64,000 nt of DNA, taken from Kingdonia uniflora (taxonomy: Eukaryota > Streptophyta > Magnoliopsida > Ranunculales > Circaeasteraceae). A program made the translations under genes and the position numbers. Location: contig JACGCM010002657.1 of assembly GCA_014058105.1 (NCBI GenBank), forward strand, positions 1,178,001 through 1,242,000. The letters run 5' to 3'. Shown here piece after piece: positions 22,566-32,939 of this stretch. The notes beneath the pieces were generated by a model. That model ran no database searches. It had not been told where the DNA came from and saw nothing but the letters and a program-made list of their open reading frames with translations. Position 1 is the stretch's first letter. Each line of letters starts with the position of its first letter.

Positions 22566-23776
22566 TATCTTTGCCTTAACTCTAACGTCCTCCCCAGTAA
22601 CAAAGAAGATGCTCGAACCCTCTTAGCCAAGTGCCCTCGATTCACAGTTCAAAATGGAATATTATATCGACTCACTGGAGGAGGACCCCATATCGAATGT
22701 ATATCGCAAAAACAGGCTTAGATCAAAATCAGAGAACTTCACGAAGGTATCTATGGTACACATGTTTCTGGAAGATCATTAGCTTAACGTGCATTCACAC
22801 AAGGACTCTATTGGCCCAAAATGAGGCATTACTGTGAAGACTTTGTTCGGAAATGCTACAAATGTCACTCAGGAAATCAAGATCCCCACCCTCGACTTAT
22901 ATGCTAGTAATATCTTTTGGCCATTTAAACGATGGGGAATCGATAACATTGGCCCTTTCCATCCAGCTTCGGGAAATAGAAGATTCGTTTTAGTGTCCAC
23001 CGACTACTTCACCAAATGGGTCGAAGTAATTCCCCTATGCTATACTGATGAGAATGAGGTCATCAAGTTCCTTCGGGAGCACATCATTACCCGGTTTGGT
23101 TATCCACAAATGATACATTCAGATAATGGTAAACAGTTCATCAGCGCTAAAGTCCATGCTTTCCTTCATAAATACAAAATTCAGTTGACAATTTGCACAC
23201 CATATTACCCTAAAGGAAATGGACAAGCTAAAGCAATCAACAAAAGCAACAAATCTGGCTTATGCAAGCGCCTCGACGACAAGAAAAGCAGATGGCCGAC
23301 AAACTCATCAGTATATTATGGGAATACCGCACCACTCCCCGAGTCTTAACAGGGTGTACTCCATTCATGATGGCTTTTAGAACTGAAGTAGTCATACCTT
23401 CAGACCTCGATCTCCCCAGTACTTGACGCAAAATTTTAGATGAAGGCAATAAGCTCGGCCTCCTTTGCAACCTCAATTGGATCGAGGAAATTAGGGACAA
23501 GGGCATTGCTAATTTTGGCCGTTACCATGGTACATTGAAAAAAACATATAACGAGAAAGTTTGAGAACAAAAATTTTGTATTGGAAACCTTATCATATGA
23601 CGAATACAGGATCATACTCGACCTAAGAATTCTGGAAAATTATCAAAAAATTGGGAAGGACCCTTCATTGTATGCAACAAAAAAGATAGTAGAACTTATT
23701 GGCTTATGACTGAAGACGAAGTTCAGCATGAGTACCCATGGAACACTGCTCAACTTAAACTCTTTTACAGATGATG
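22566..23776 (+). pseudogene. E2 integrase, catalytic Glu replaced by Lys
   Basis: The zinc-finger part (HEGIYGTHVSGRSLA, then CYKCHSG) is at about 22738-22870, broken by a stop and a frame change. The core is open in 22834-23349: WGIDNIGPFHPASGNRRF, the second Asp in HSDNGKQFIS, and [15 protein letters not shown]. The codon at 23230-23232 is AAA (Lys) where E1 and E4 keep GAA (Glu), so the DDE triad is broken. The C-terminal GPF/Y part (NWEGPF) is near 23655. The gene ends at the minisatellite. Confidence 0.85.
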
Positions 23777-23835
23777 CCTTATAATCATTTACTTTGAATC
23801 AAATAAAAAATTTGTTATACATTATCTTCTTTACA

Positions 23836-24240
23836 ACTTCAATTTGTCCTCGATCTATACTTTTCAAAGTATCTATCTGAGAAATGATCTCTTTTTACTT
23901 CGATTTGTCCTCGATCTATACTTTTCAAAGTATCTATCTGAGAAGCGATCTCTTTCTACTTTGATTTGTCCTCGATTTATACTTTTCAAGTATCTATCTG
24001 ACAATCGATTTTTCTACTATTTTGAATTGTCCTCGATCTATACTTTTCAAGTATCTATCTGACAATCGATTTCTTTCTACTTCGATTTGTCTTTAAACTA
24101 TACTTTTCAAGAATCTATCTGACAATCGATCTCTTTCTACATCGATTTGTTCTCGATCTATACTTCTCAAGTATATATCAGACAAGCAATCTCCTTAGTA
24201 CTTCATTTTCTCTCATTCAATACTTACCGAGTATGCCAGA
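23836..24240. repeat. E2 minisatellite, ~60-bp unit, about 6.5 copies
   Basis: Units start near 23836, 23897, 23958, 24016, 24077, 24137 and 24198. Typical unit words are ACTTCGATTTGTCCTCGATC, TATACTTTTCAAAGTATC and TATCTGACAATCGATCTC. Each unit holds the inverted repeat ATACTT..AAGTAT. Confidence 0.9.
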
Positions 24241-24688
24241 GATAAAATAATTCCTTACTATCCTGATTTGTTTTAAGATCCATGCTTACGCAAGAGTTCT
24301 AAAACCTATCTCGACTTCACATAACCACTATCCAATTACAGGATATTTACTTCGCGCTCTTTACTTGTCGACCAATCTCTAATAAGCTCTTGTTCTTCTA
24401 CAAATCTATATTAAGATACTTATCTCCGGATAAACATCTGGTACTCCTTACTTGCCATTTACTGGCCATCTTTCACATTTCGGGCACACAAGGAATCTTT
24501 ATTTATCTGTTCGAATCTAATATCACTTTATCATATCAATACTTAAACTTATTTTCACAAGAAAAATAGTTATTTATCAAAACATTAAATAAATAAAAAC
24601 ATCCATCGCACACGCAAAATTAAAATGTTTTCGGTCCCACTGACAATTTGTTACAGACTTTAATTAAACCACATTCATTAATCTAGAT
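24241..24688. other. spacer with decayed minisatellite copies
   Basis: AT-rich. Words such as CTTACTTG and TATACTTAC recall old repeat units. It contains no gene and precedes (on the minus strand, follows) the antisense ORF stop. Confidence 0.5.
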
Positions 24689-26789
24689 TTAACATTTCAG
24701 ACGGAAATTTATTCCATTTAAAGGGACTTCAGACACCTGCACATCTCCTACGACCCTAAAAAGATGGCCTCCGACCTCCATCGTCATTTGATTGTCGACA
24801 CATGGCAGCCCACTAGCCTTCACAACTCCTTTGTAATATTTTTTCCTTTCTTCAGCATCATGAAATTGCTCCTTAAAGTGCATCCTCACTTCATGGTACT
24901 TTTGCCACTTTTTTTCATTCATCTCATCGAGCAATTTCCGTAGTTAATTCTTTCGCGATCATCGATAACGTCGTTCTCGAACTAAGCTTTCTGCACTGCC
25001 AAGGCTTCTTTCTTTTCTTTCTCTAACACTTTTTCCACCTCCGCCAATGCAGCCTCTTTCGCTTTGTTTGCTTCCAATTTATACCTATTCAGCGTTGCAT
25101 TCAGCTTGGCATTCTTCGCAGTTAATTCTTTCTCGATATTTTTGTACGCAACCAACCGGTTCGCCAGATCGACACAACACTCTGTACGACCCATTGCTTC
25201 ACTCATTACCCTCTTAATCTGCATGAAAGTCATATTATGAGTATTTGTTCGACTTACCAAACTTTTCATTTGAGAATAAGCTTTAAAATTTCTCACCTTC
25301 ACCAAGATACTATATGCCTCGCCTAAAAAGGTAACCAAACTATCAATTCCCACCATGCACACCGCCATATCTTTCTTCAGCACATCTGCCCCAACAGAAT
25401 AAAAAACTCCATAGTCTTCAACATCTATGTATCAAAATACTCCCCTAATTTCTGTTTCAATGTCCCACCAGTTGTGTTCTTAGGAACCGCACTGCACGAA
25501 CTTCGTGGAGGTAACCCGCTTACCAGAACAGTGGGTTTGTCAGTACCTTTGACTCCTTCTGAAGATGATTGTCGAGTAGTCTTCTTCAGGTTCAACAACG
25601 GAGGTATTTCAGTATTTAACTTCCTTTTCCTCTTTCTTTTGCCCAAAGACTCCCCCAGCATCGCATCGATCTCCGTATCTGTGTTGTACCCTATCAACGA
25701 AGGATTCTTTAGTGGCAAACTTGTATCTGCAACTCTTTTGTTCTTCACCGACATTTTTCCCCCAATATTTGACACTTCAGCACCGTCTAACCTATTTTTC
25801 GTGCCGCAACTGTACCCCTCTCTTTTGCACGCTTCGCCCTTTTGATCAATACACAAATCTCCTCCTTAGCAATCGTATCTAACCACTTCAGCAATGGGCA
25901 AAAGTAGTTCTCTCCCTCAAAAAAAATTTCAGTTTGTAAATGATCTGAGCAGTCGTCTACTTCTGACATATTTTATAGACCCCACGGGACTATTCGTCGC
26001 ACCACTTGGAAACCATCCAGTTTCTCAAATATAATACCTCATGTATTTTTTCTCAATTGCTTTGACTTTTAATCTTTTCCCTATTAATAAACCTCTACAT
26101 TCGTACTTCAATCCTTCCAATTCACGGAGAATATCTACTGACATATTCATATCTGTCAGTATACGCTCCATCTTTTCCAATAGCTGATTTACATCATTTT
26201 CCTTATACTTCATACCATCACCTAATGGAAAATATCTTGCCATATTCATTTTGTATATAAGTTCCCCTATTCATAATATTCTACCAATTCCTATACTTAT
26301 GCGATTATATTCGACATCAGTTGCCTATCATTTTATTCAACAACATTCGTTTAAACACAATCTTTATCTTCCAAAGTTTGTCACGTATATTTTACATTCA
26401 ACAAATAAACATTCCTGTCAGCATACCGAACTTCTTCCTTATATAACATTTTATCAAACATTTGCTGGTACAACGCACCTACGTCTTGAGCATTTAATCA
26501 TCATAAACCCCTTACTGCCGCATCATCTTCCCTCTTCACCAATAACTTTGCTCGAATCCACATGCCACCACAACGTTCAGGAGGACGCCAGAACTGCAGT
26601 TTCACACGAAATTCAAACTCCTCTTCAGCTTCCTTCGCCTCAGCCCCACTCATCCCTTCATAATCTAGTCCTTCATGATAATCTAAATGCCATTCCATGC
26701 TCCGCGAACCAAAATATTGGTTGAACAACACCTAGCACATGCACATGTCGACACACCCCATCAAGGGCCTGAGCTCTCGTCATCACCAT
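24689..26789 (-). pseudogene. E2 antisense ORF, several broken pieces
   Basis: Minus strand, opposite to E2 gag-pol. The start is taken at ATG 26789, about 37 bases after a TATA box. Pieces in order: a first block ending PPERCGGMWIRAKLLVKRED (26731-26530), a block with MNMARYFPLGDGMKYKEND (26249-26025), an acidic/basic block (25969-25787), a Lys/Arg-rich linker (25856-25425), a long Ala/Lys/Glu helix with heptad-like spacing (25383-24982; NAKLNATLNRYKLEANKAKE) and a tail with HFKEQFHDAEERKKYYKG (24934-24689). Breaks between blocks could be introns or mutations. No enzyme signature. Confidence 0.75.
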
Positions 26790-26825
26790 TTTAGATGAAT
26801 ACTTCTATCTGCAAATAACAACATC

Positions 26826-26833
26826 TATTTATA
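26826..26833 (-). promoter_or_regulatory. TATA box of the E2 antisense ORF
   Basis: The minus strand reads TATAAATA within GGAAGTTGTATAAATAGATG, 37 bases before the ATG. The same words occur at the same place in E3 (29850-29857) and, with one change, in E4 (38949-38956). Confidence 0.65.
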
Positions 26834-27259
26834 CAACTTCCAGTCAATACCAAACTCCCCTACATTTATTATGCTTTGAAACTCTATACAGTCAGATTCA
26901 AATCAATCAACCTCAAAATTCATCATTGGCCCTACACATTCCAATACCTTCAACTTTGCACACAAAAGAATTATTGACAAGATTGTATCGTAATTTGTTA
27001 ATCATATTTAATATTCGAAAATATACACAAAAACAAAGACAAAAAACAATTCGATAAACATATATTTATTTATTTCATAAACTTCTTTCTTACATTCGAT
27101 ATCTCTTTCATTCGATTATCAAAAATCACATTCGAGATCTATCTCTATCGAGTTCATTAATTTCTAAATACATAATTTTTCTTCCATTACAACTTATCTG
27201 CTGTTACAAACATCGTTCAACATGTTAATATTTGCGCTGCTTATTTTTCACCAGAATCA

Positions 27260-27690
27260 GACATTAAAGCTTCTTTCTAGTCCTCGAAGCTCAATGACTC
27301 TCAAGTAACTAACCATCAAAAGAGATGCTTCAGCAGGAAAACTACAAAAATTTAGGAAGAACACCCACATGTTAGGCAAGATCTCTGGACGCCCATCCAA
27401 ACATCATATCTTCATCACCAGTAATGACAGTTCCCCCTTCACCCCCCAACTGGCTCCATACATTACCTTCACAGCCGCATGATGATACCACCATTTCTAA
27501 CAGACATATCTCATCTCTATTTGATCTTTGTTCTCACCCTATAGATCTGCTCTGATCATATAGCGATTTTACGTCTCTCAGTTTACGCCAGCTCTGGTTG
27601 GAACACTCACCGTCTTCAACCCTAGACCCAATAGCAAACAATACTTGGGGTGACCTCAATCTATAAAAATAACATTCACATTCCATCAAC
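27260..27690 (-). pseudogene. E2 upstream antisense coding-like block
   Basis: Second conserved block on the antisense strand, between the 3' LTR and the main antisense ORF. Landmarks shared with E3 and E4: a VEDGEC..Q.W.KLRDVKSL segment near 27600, ITGDEDMMFGWASRDLA near 27400 and SLSFEDxK near 27290. Several frame changes. It may be a first exon of the same gene or a separate small gene; function unknown. Confidence 0.5.
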
Positions 27691-27696
27691 TTCCAA

Positions 27697-27704
27697 TTTA
27701 TACC
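27697..27704 (-). promoter_or_regulatory. upstream TATA-like box on the E2 antisense strand
   Basis: The minus strand reads GGGTATAAATTGGAAG, about 185 bases inside the 3' LTR. The counterparts are GGGTATAAATAGGAGG in E3 (28976-28983) and GGGCATAAATAGGAGG in E4. Confidence 0.55.
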
Positions 27705-27873
27705 CAACATCCTTACTCTATATTCAATGAACAACATTAGTTACGCCTCGAAACTACCTTGACCAAATATAGATCACCTTGCCTCGGTAATGACATATGC
27801 TAACTTCTAAGAATATTCGACACCCACTTCAGATTCAAGTTTTATTCTCGACACAACTACAAGTACTTCTGCT

Positions 27874-27887
27874 GAGAATGGGGCAAT
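27874..27887 (+). other. E2 polypurine tract
   Basis: GAGAATGGGGCAAT immediately before the 3' LTR start TGTAGTATC. Confidence 0.8.
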
Positions 27888-28381
27888 TGTAGTATCATAT
27901 TCCCCAGATTGGATAAGAGACAACTCAACACTCTGTAGTCGAAGACAGTTCAACATTCTATAGTTAAAGACAGCTCAACACTCTATAGTCGAGGACAGCT
28001 CAACATTGTGGAAGATTTTGTGAGTCCTCGACTTACAAAAAGTAGCCGTTGCAGCCCGGTCAAGATGGAACTGTTAGAGATCCGCGAAGTTCATTCACTA
28101 CCCCCGAAATAGATGACTCTTTCTTTCTTATTATAAACTGCGTGTATATACTATAAATACAGGCAGAGAATAGGTTTAAAGGGACCGTATATCATACATC
28201 TCTTTATCCAAAACACTAGCAACACTCTGAAAATTAGTAATAACTAGCATCAACAAGATTTTAAATCAAATCCTCCTCGAGGTCGTGGTTTTTCTCAATT
28301 TCTGCTGAGTTTTCAATGTAAAATCTTGGTTGTTAACTCTTTATTACAAAATCCTTATGAATAAGTATTGGCGAAGGTTTA
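27888..28381 (+). repeat. E2 3' LTR, end truncated
   Basis: Begins TGTAGTATCATATTCCCC and runs colinear with the 5' LTR to ATTGGCGAAGGTTTA, lacking the last ~20 bp including CACTACA. It is followed by filler and the inverted E3 LTR. Confidence 0.92.
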
Positions 28382-28399
28382 CCTCGCTTTATATTTTCT
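28382..28399. other. filler at the head-to-head LTR junction
   Basis: Eighteen bases (CCTCG then CTTTATATTTTCT) join two oppositely oriented, both truncated LTRs. Filler at a double truncation is typical of end-joining repair. Confidence 0.7.
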
Positions 28400-28789
28400 A
28401 GGAGGATTTTATTTAAAATCCAGTAGATGCTAGTTATAACAGATTTTTAGAGTGTTGTTAGTATTTAGGATAAAGAAATATATGATATTCGGTCCCTTTG
28501 AACCTATTCTCGACCTGTATTTATAGTAAATACAGGCAGTTTGCAAAAAGAAAGAAAAAGTCTCCTATTTCGGGGGTAGTGGGCAAACTTTGCAGGTCTC
28601 TAATAGTTCCTTCTTGACCGGGCTGAAACGTCTACTTTTGGTAAGTCAAGGACTCACGAAATCTTCTAGAATGTTGAGCTGTCCTCGACTACATAGTGTT
28701 GGGATGTCTTCAATGATAGAATGTTGAACTGTCGTCGACTGCAGAGTGTTGGGCAGTCTCTTGTCGAATCTGGGGAATATGATACTACA
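28400..28789 (-). repeat. E3 3' LTR, lacking ~128 bp of its U5 end
   Basis: Runs from AGGAGGATTTTAT to GATACTACA, matching 37502-37891 of the shared LTR over an equal 390 bp. The missing 128 bp faces the junction with E2. Confidence 0.9.
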
Positions 28790-28801
28790 ATTTCCCCATT
28801 C
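28790..28801 (-). other. E3 polypurine tract
   Basis: The minus strand reads GAATGGGGAAAT next to the LTR start TGTAGTATC. Confidence 0.78.
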
Positions 28802-28975
28802 TTGACCGAAGTACTTGTTGTTATATTGAGAAAATAATTGGAATCTGATGAGGGTGTCAAATATTCTCAGAAGTCAGCATATGTCGTTATCAAGGTCAAG
28901 GTGATCTGTATTTGGTCAAGGTGGTTTCGAGGCGTAATTAATGTTTTTCATTGAATGTAGGTAAGGATGCTGGGT

Positions 28976-28983
28976 ATAAATAG
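28976..28983 (+). promoter_or_regulatory. upstream TATA box on the E3 antisense strand
   Basis: TATAAATA within GGGTATAAATAGGAGG, 187 bases from the LTR edge. Conserved in E2 and E4. Confidence 0.6.
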
Positions 28984-28989
28984 GAGGTT

Positions 28990-29440
28990 GATGGAAGGTG
29001 GATGGTATTTTTTTGTATTGAGGTCACCCCAAGTATGGTTTGTTATTGGGTCTGGGGTTGAAGACGGAGAGTGTTCCGACCAAAACTGGCAGAAATCGAG
29101 AGACGTGAAATTATTATGCGATTGGAGCAGATCAGTGGGGTGGGAACAAAGATTAACAGAGACGAGATGTATCACTTTGAAACGATGGTATCATCATCCG
29201 ATTTTAAAGGTAATGTATGGAGCCAATTGGGGGGTGAAGGGGGAACTGTCATTACTGGTAATGAAGATATGAAGTTTGGATGGGCGTCCAGGGATCTTGC
29301 CGAAAGTGTTGATGTTCTTGCTTTTTTTTGTTGCCATTTTCCTGCTGAAACGTTTCTTTAGAAGTTCAGTGACTTGAAAGTCATTGAGCTTCGAGGACTA
29401 GAAAGAGGTTTTAATGTTCGATTCTGGTGAAAAGCAAACA
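28990..29440 (+). pseudogene. E3 upstream antisense coding-like block
   Basis: Plus-strand block after the upstream TATA box. Open stretches overlap in two frames: one with GSGVEDGECSDQNWQKSRDVK (about 29050-29110), the other at 29071-29361 with MKFGWASRDLAESVDVLAF and a stop, then KVIELRGLERG. Similarity to E2 (27690-27260) and E4 (38090-38530) runs through the whole block. Either a small gene or the first exon of the main antisense ORF. Function unknown. Confidence 0.5.
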
Positions 29441-29849
29441 ATGCAAAAATAGACATGTCGAAGGACGTTAGTAACAAGAGATAAATTGTAATCAAAGAAA
29501 AATTAAGTATTTAGAATTGAATGTACTCGAAAGAGATAGATGTTGAATGTGATTTTTGAGAATGTAATCGAATGAAAGATATATCAAGTATAAGAAAGAA
29601 ATTTATGACGTAAATAAATTTGTGTTTAACGAATTGATTTTTGCTTTTATTTTTGTGTAGGTTATCGAATATTAAATATGATTAAAAAATTGTTATACAA
29701 TCTTGTCGATAATTGTTTTGTGTGTAAAGTCGAAGGTATTGGAATGTGTGGGGCAAATGACAAATTTTGAGGTTGATTAATTTAACTCTGACTGTGAGGA
29801 GTATCAAAACATAATAAATGTTGGGGAGATTGGTATTGACTGGAAGTTG
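29441..29849. other. AT-rich spacer, possible intron or promoter of the antisense gene
   Basis: Mostly A/T with no coding bias, but conserved by position and wording in E2 (27250-26840) and E4 (38540-38940), including the words TTTGCTTTTATTTTTGTGTAG near 29640-29660, which resemble an intron 3' end. Confidence 0.4.
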
Positions 29850-29857
29850 TATAAATA
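29850..29857 (+). promoter_or_regulatory. TATA box of the E3 antisense ORF
   Basis: TATAAATA in GGAAGTTGTATAAATAGATG, 41 bases before ATG 29891. Confidence 0.65.
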
Positions 29858-29890
29858 GATGTTTTTTGCAGATGGATGTATTCATCTAAA

Positions 29891-32081
29891 ATGGTAAAGG
29901 CTAGAGCTCAGGCCCGTGATGGGGTGTGTCGACGTGTGCATGCAATGTACTAGGTATTGTTCAACCGATATTTTGGTTCCCAGAGCATGGAATAGCATTT
30001 TGATGATCCCAAAGAACCGGATTATGATGGGATGAGTGAGGCCGAGGCGATGAAGGTTGAGGAAGAATTTGAGTTTCATGTGAAACTGCAATTCTAGCGT
30101 CTTCCTGAACGTTGTGGTGGCATGTGGACTCAAACAAAGTTGTTGGTGAAGAGGGAAGATGAAGCGACAGCGAGGGGTTCATGAAGAGTAAATGTTCGAG
30201 ATGTAGGTGCATTGTACTGGAAAATGTTTGGTAAAATGTTATCTAAGGAAAAGGTCAGTATGTTGAAAGGAATGTTTATTTGTCGAATGTAAAATGTACG
30301 TGACAAACTTCGGGAAATATTGATAGTGTTTAAATGAATATTGTTGAAGAAAATGATAGGCAACTGATGTCGAATTTAATCCCATAAGTATAGGAATTGG
30401 TAGGATAGTATGAATAGGGGAACATATATGCAAAATGAATATGGCGAGATGTTTCCCATTAGGTGATGGTATGAAATATAAGGAAAATTATCTAAATCAG
30501 CTAATGGAAAGGATGGAGCGTGCATTGGCAGATATGAATGTGTCTGCAGATATTCTTCATGAATTGGATGGATTGAAATACGAATGTCGAGGTTTATTAA
30601 TGGGGAGAAGATTAAGAGTCAAAGCAATCAATAAAAAACGTATGAGACGTTATATTCGATGAACTGGACTATCGCCAAGTGGTGCGATGAATAGTCACGT
30701 GGGGCCTATAAATATGTCAAAGGTTGGCGACTGCTCAGATCATTTGCAACCTGAAAAGAAAATGGAGGGAGAGAACTGATGTTGCTCATTGCTAAAGTGG
30801 TTAGATACAATTGCTAAGGAGGAGATTTGTGTGCTGATCAAAAGGGCGAATCGAGCAATAGAGAGGGATACAGAAGCGACATGAAAACAAGTTTAGAAGG
30901 TGCTGAAGTATCATTTATTGGGGGAAAAATGTTGGAGGAGTACAAAAGAGTTGTATATGCAAGTTTGCCCCTGAGAAATCCTTCATTGACAGGGTACAAC
31001 ACAGATACAAAGATCGATGCGAAGCTGGGGGAGTTGTTGGGCAAAAAAAGAGGTAAAGGAAGGTAAATGTTAAAATACCTTCGTTGTTGAACCCGAAGAG
31101 GACTACTCGACAATCATCTTCTGAAGGAGTCGAAGGTACTGACAAACCCACAGTTATGGTGAGCGGGTTACCTCTAAAAAGTTTGAGCAGTATGGTTCCC
31201 AAGATGATGACTGGTGGGACTTCGATAAAGAAATTTGGGGAGGAATTTGATACGGAGATGTTGATGACTATGGAGTCTTATCTATTGAGGCAGATGTGTT
31301 GAAAAAGGATATGGCGGAGTGTATGGTAGGAATTGATAATTTGGATACCTATTTAGGCGAGGCACAGAGTTACTTGGCGAAGGTGAGAAATTTTAACGCT
31401 TATGCTCGAATGAAAAGTTTGGTAAGTCAAACAAATACTCATAATATGACTTTCATACAGATTCAGACGGTGATGAGTGAAGAAATGGGTCGTGTGGAGG
31501 GTAATGGTGATATTGTGAACCGTTTGGTTGCGTACAAAAATATCGAGAAAGAATTGACTGTGGAAAATGCCAACCTGAATGCAACGCGGAATAGGTATAA
31601 ATTGGACGCAAACAAGGCGAAGGGGGCAACATTGGTGGAGGCAAAAAAAGTGTTAGAGAAAGAAAAGAAAGAAGCCTTGGCTGTGGAGATAGCTGAGTTC
31701 GGGAAAGACGTTGCTGATGTTTAAAAATTGATGGAGCTTGAGTAGAAGAAACTGCTCGATAAGACGAAAGAGCGGATGACCGAAGAAAAGCTGTAAAAGT
31801 GCCATAAAGTGAGGATGCACTTTTCGGAGCAGTTTGATGATGCTGAAGAAAGGAAAAAATATTACAAAGGAGTTGTAAAGGCTGGTGGGCTGCCATGTGA
31901 TAACAGTTCAGATGATGAGGTACCCCAGATGTTGGATGTTCCTGGAGAAACTAATGCTGTCGATAATCAAATAACGATGGAGGTCGAAGGTCATCTTCCT
32001 TGGGTCGTAGTAGATGCGCAGGTGCCCGAAGGAGCTTTAAATGAGAAAAAATCTCCGTCTGAAATTTTAAATCTGGATTAA
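29891..32081 (+). pseudogene. E3 antisense ORF, nearly full length but broken
   Basis: Best guide to the gene's layout. Start MVKARAQARDG at 29891, then a domain with GMSEAEAMKVEEEFEFHVKL and ERCGGMWTQTKLLVKREDE (to about 30170), a segment with MNMARCFPLGDGMKYKENY (30435-30662), a Lys/Arg-rich linker with SLPLRNPSLTGYNTDTKID (30827-31066), KTMTGGTS-like sequence, a segment MAECMVGIDNLDTYLGEAQ (31308-31370), a long Ala/Lys/Glu helix (about 31500-31720), HFSEQFDDAEERKKYYKG (about 31815-31870) and an acidic NSSDDEVPQ tail to a stop at 32079-32081. Stops at about 31064, 31300, 31722 and 31793 break it. No transmembrane segment, so not env-like. Function unknown. Confidence 0.75.
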
Positions 32082-32499
32082 TGAATGTGGTTAAATTAAA
32101 GTCTGCAATAAATTGTCAGTGGAACCGAAAACATTAGAATTTTGTGTGTGCAAAGGATGTTTTTCCTTGTTTAATGTTTTGATAAATAAATATATTACTT
32201 GTGAAAATAAGTTTAAGTATTGATGTGATAAAGCGATATTAGATTCGAGCTGATAAGTAAAGAATGCTTGTGTGCCCGAAATGTGAAAGATGGCCAATAA
32301 ATGGCAAGTAAGGAGTACCAGATCTTTATCCGGAGATAAGCATATTGATTCCGATTTGTAGAAGAACAAGAGCCCATTTAAGATTGGCCGACAAGTAAAG
32401 TGCGCAAAGTAAATATTCTGTGATTAGATATTGGTTGCGTGAAGTCGAGATAGGTTTTAGGATACTTGTGTAAGTAAGGAACTTAAAACAAATCAGGAT
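32082..32499. other. spacer with decayed minisatellite units
   Basis: AT-rich. GATAAGTAAAGAATGC, GGCAAGTAAGGAGTACC and ACAAGTAAAGTGC look like eroded versions of the repeat that follows. No gene. Confidence 0.5.
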
Positions 32500-32885
32500 A
32501 GTATGGAATTATTTTACTTCTGGCATACTCGGTAAGTATTGATTGAGGGAAAATGAAGTAGTAAAGAGATCGTTTGTCAGAAATATACTTGAGAAGAATA
32601 GATCGAGAACAAATCGATGTAAAAAGAGATCGATTGTCAGATAGATACCTGAAAAGTATAGATTGAAGACAAATCAAAGTTGAAAGAGATTGATTATCAG
32701 ATAGATACTTGAAAAGTATAGATCGAGGAATATTTGAAATAGTAGAAAGATCGATTGTCAGATAGATACTTGAAAAGTATAGATCGAGGACAAATTGAAA
32801 TAGAAAGAGATCATTTCTCAGATAGATACTTCGAAAAGTATAGATCGAGGAAAAATCGAAGTAGTAATGAAGATAATGTATAACA
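32500..32885. repeat. E3 minisatellite, ~60-bp unit, about 5.7 clear copies
   Basis: Units carry ATACTTGAAAAGTAT, TAGATCGAGGACAAAT and AGAGATCGATTGTCAGATAG, the reverse of the E2 units. Copies towards the antisense ORF are more degenerate than copies beside integrase. Confidence 0.9.
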
Positions 32886-32939
32886 AATTGTTTATTTGAT
32901 TCAAACTAAAAGATTACAGGGCATCATTTGTAGAAGAGT

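Larger units (their letters stand above)
20473..28381 (+). mobile_element. E2: Tat-type gypsy element, non-autonomous, plus strand
   Basis: 5' LTR, primer site, short gag start, then a direct jump to RNase H: the rest of gag, protease and RT are deleted. RNase H, second RNase H and integrase follow, then minisatellite, antisense ORF (minus strand), polypurine tract and a 3' LTR that lacks about 20 bp at its end. It faces E3 head-to-head across an 18-bp filler at 28382-28399. Confidence 0.9.

Noticed and set aside
23836..24240. Regular ~60-bp repeats looking like a CRISPR array
   Set aside because: Whole units repeat without unique spacers, the context is a plant retrotransposon, and no cas genes exist.
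26251..26724. 157-codon plus-strand frame over the E2 antisense ORF
   Set aside because: It is the shadow of the minus-strand gene, whose frame is the one conserved in E3 and E4. The same applies to 25474-25845, 31453-31896, 39060-39479 and 39594-39938.
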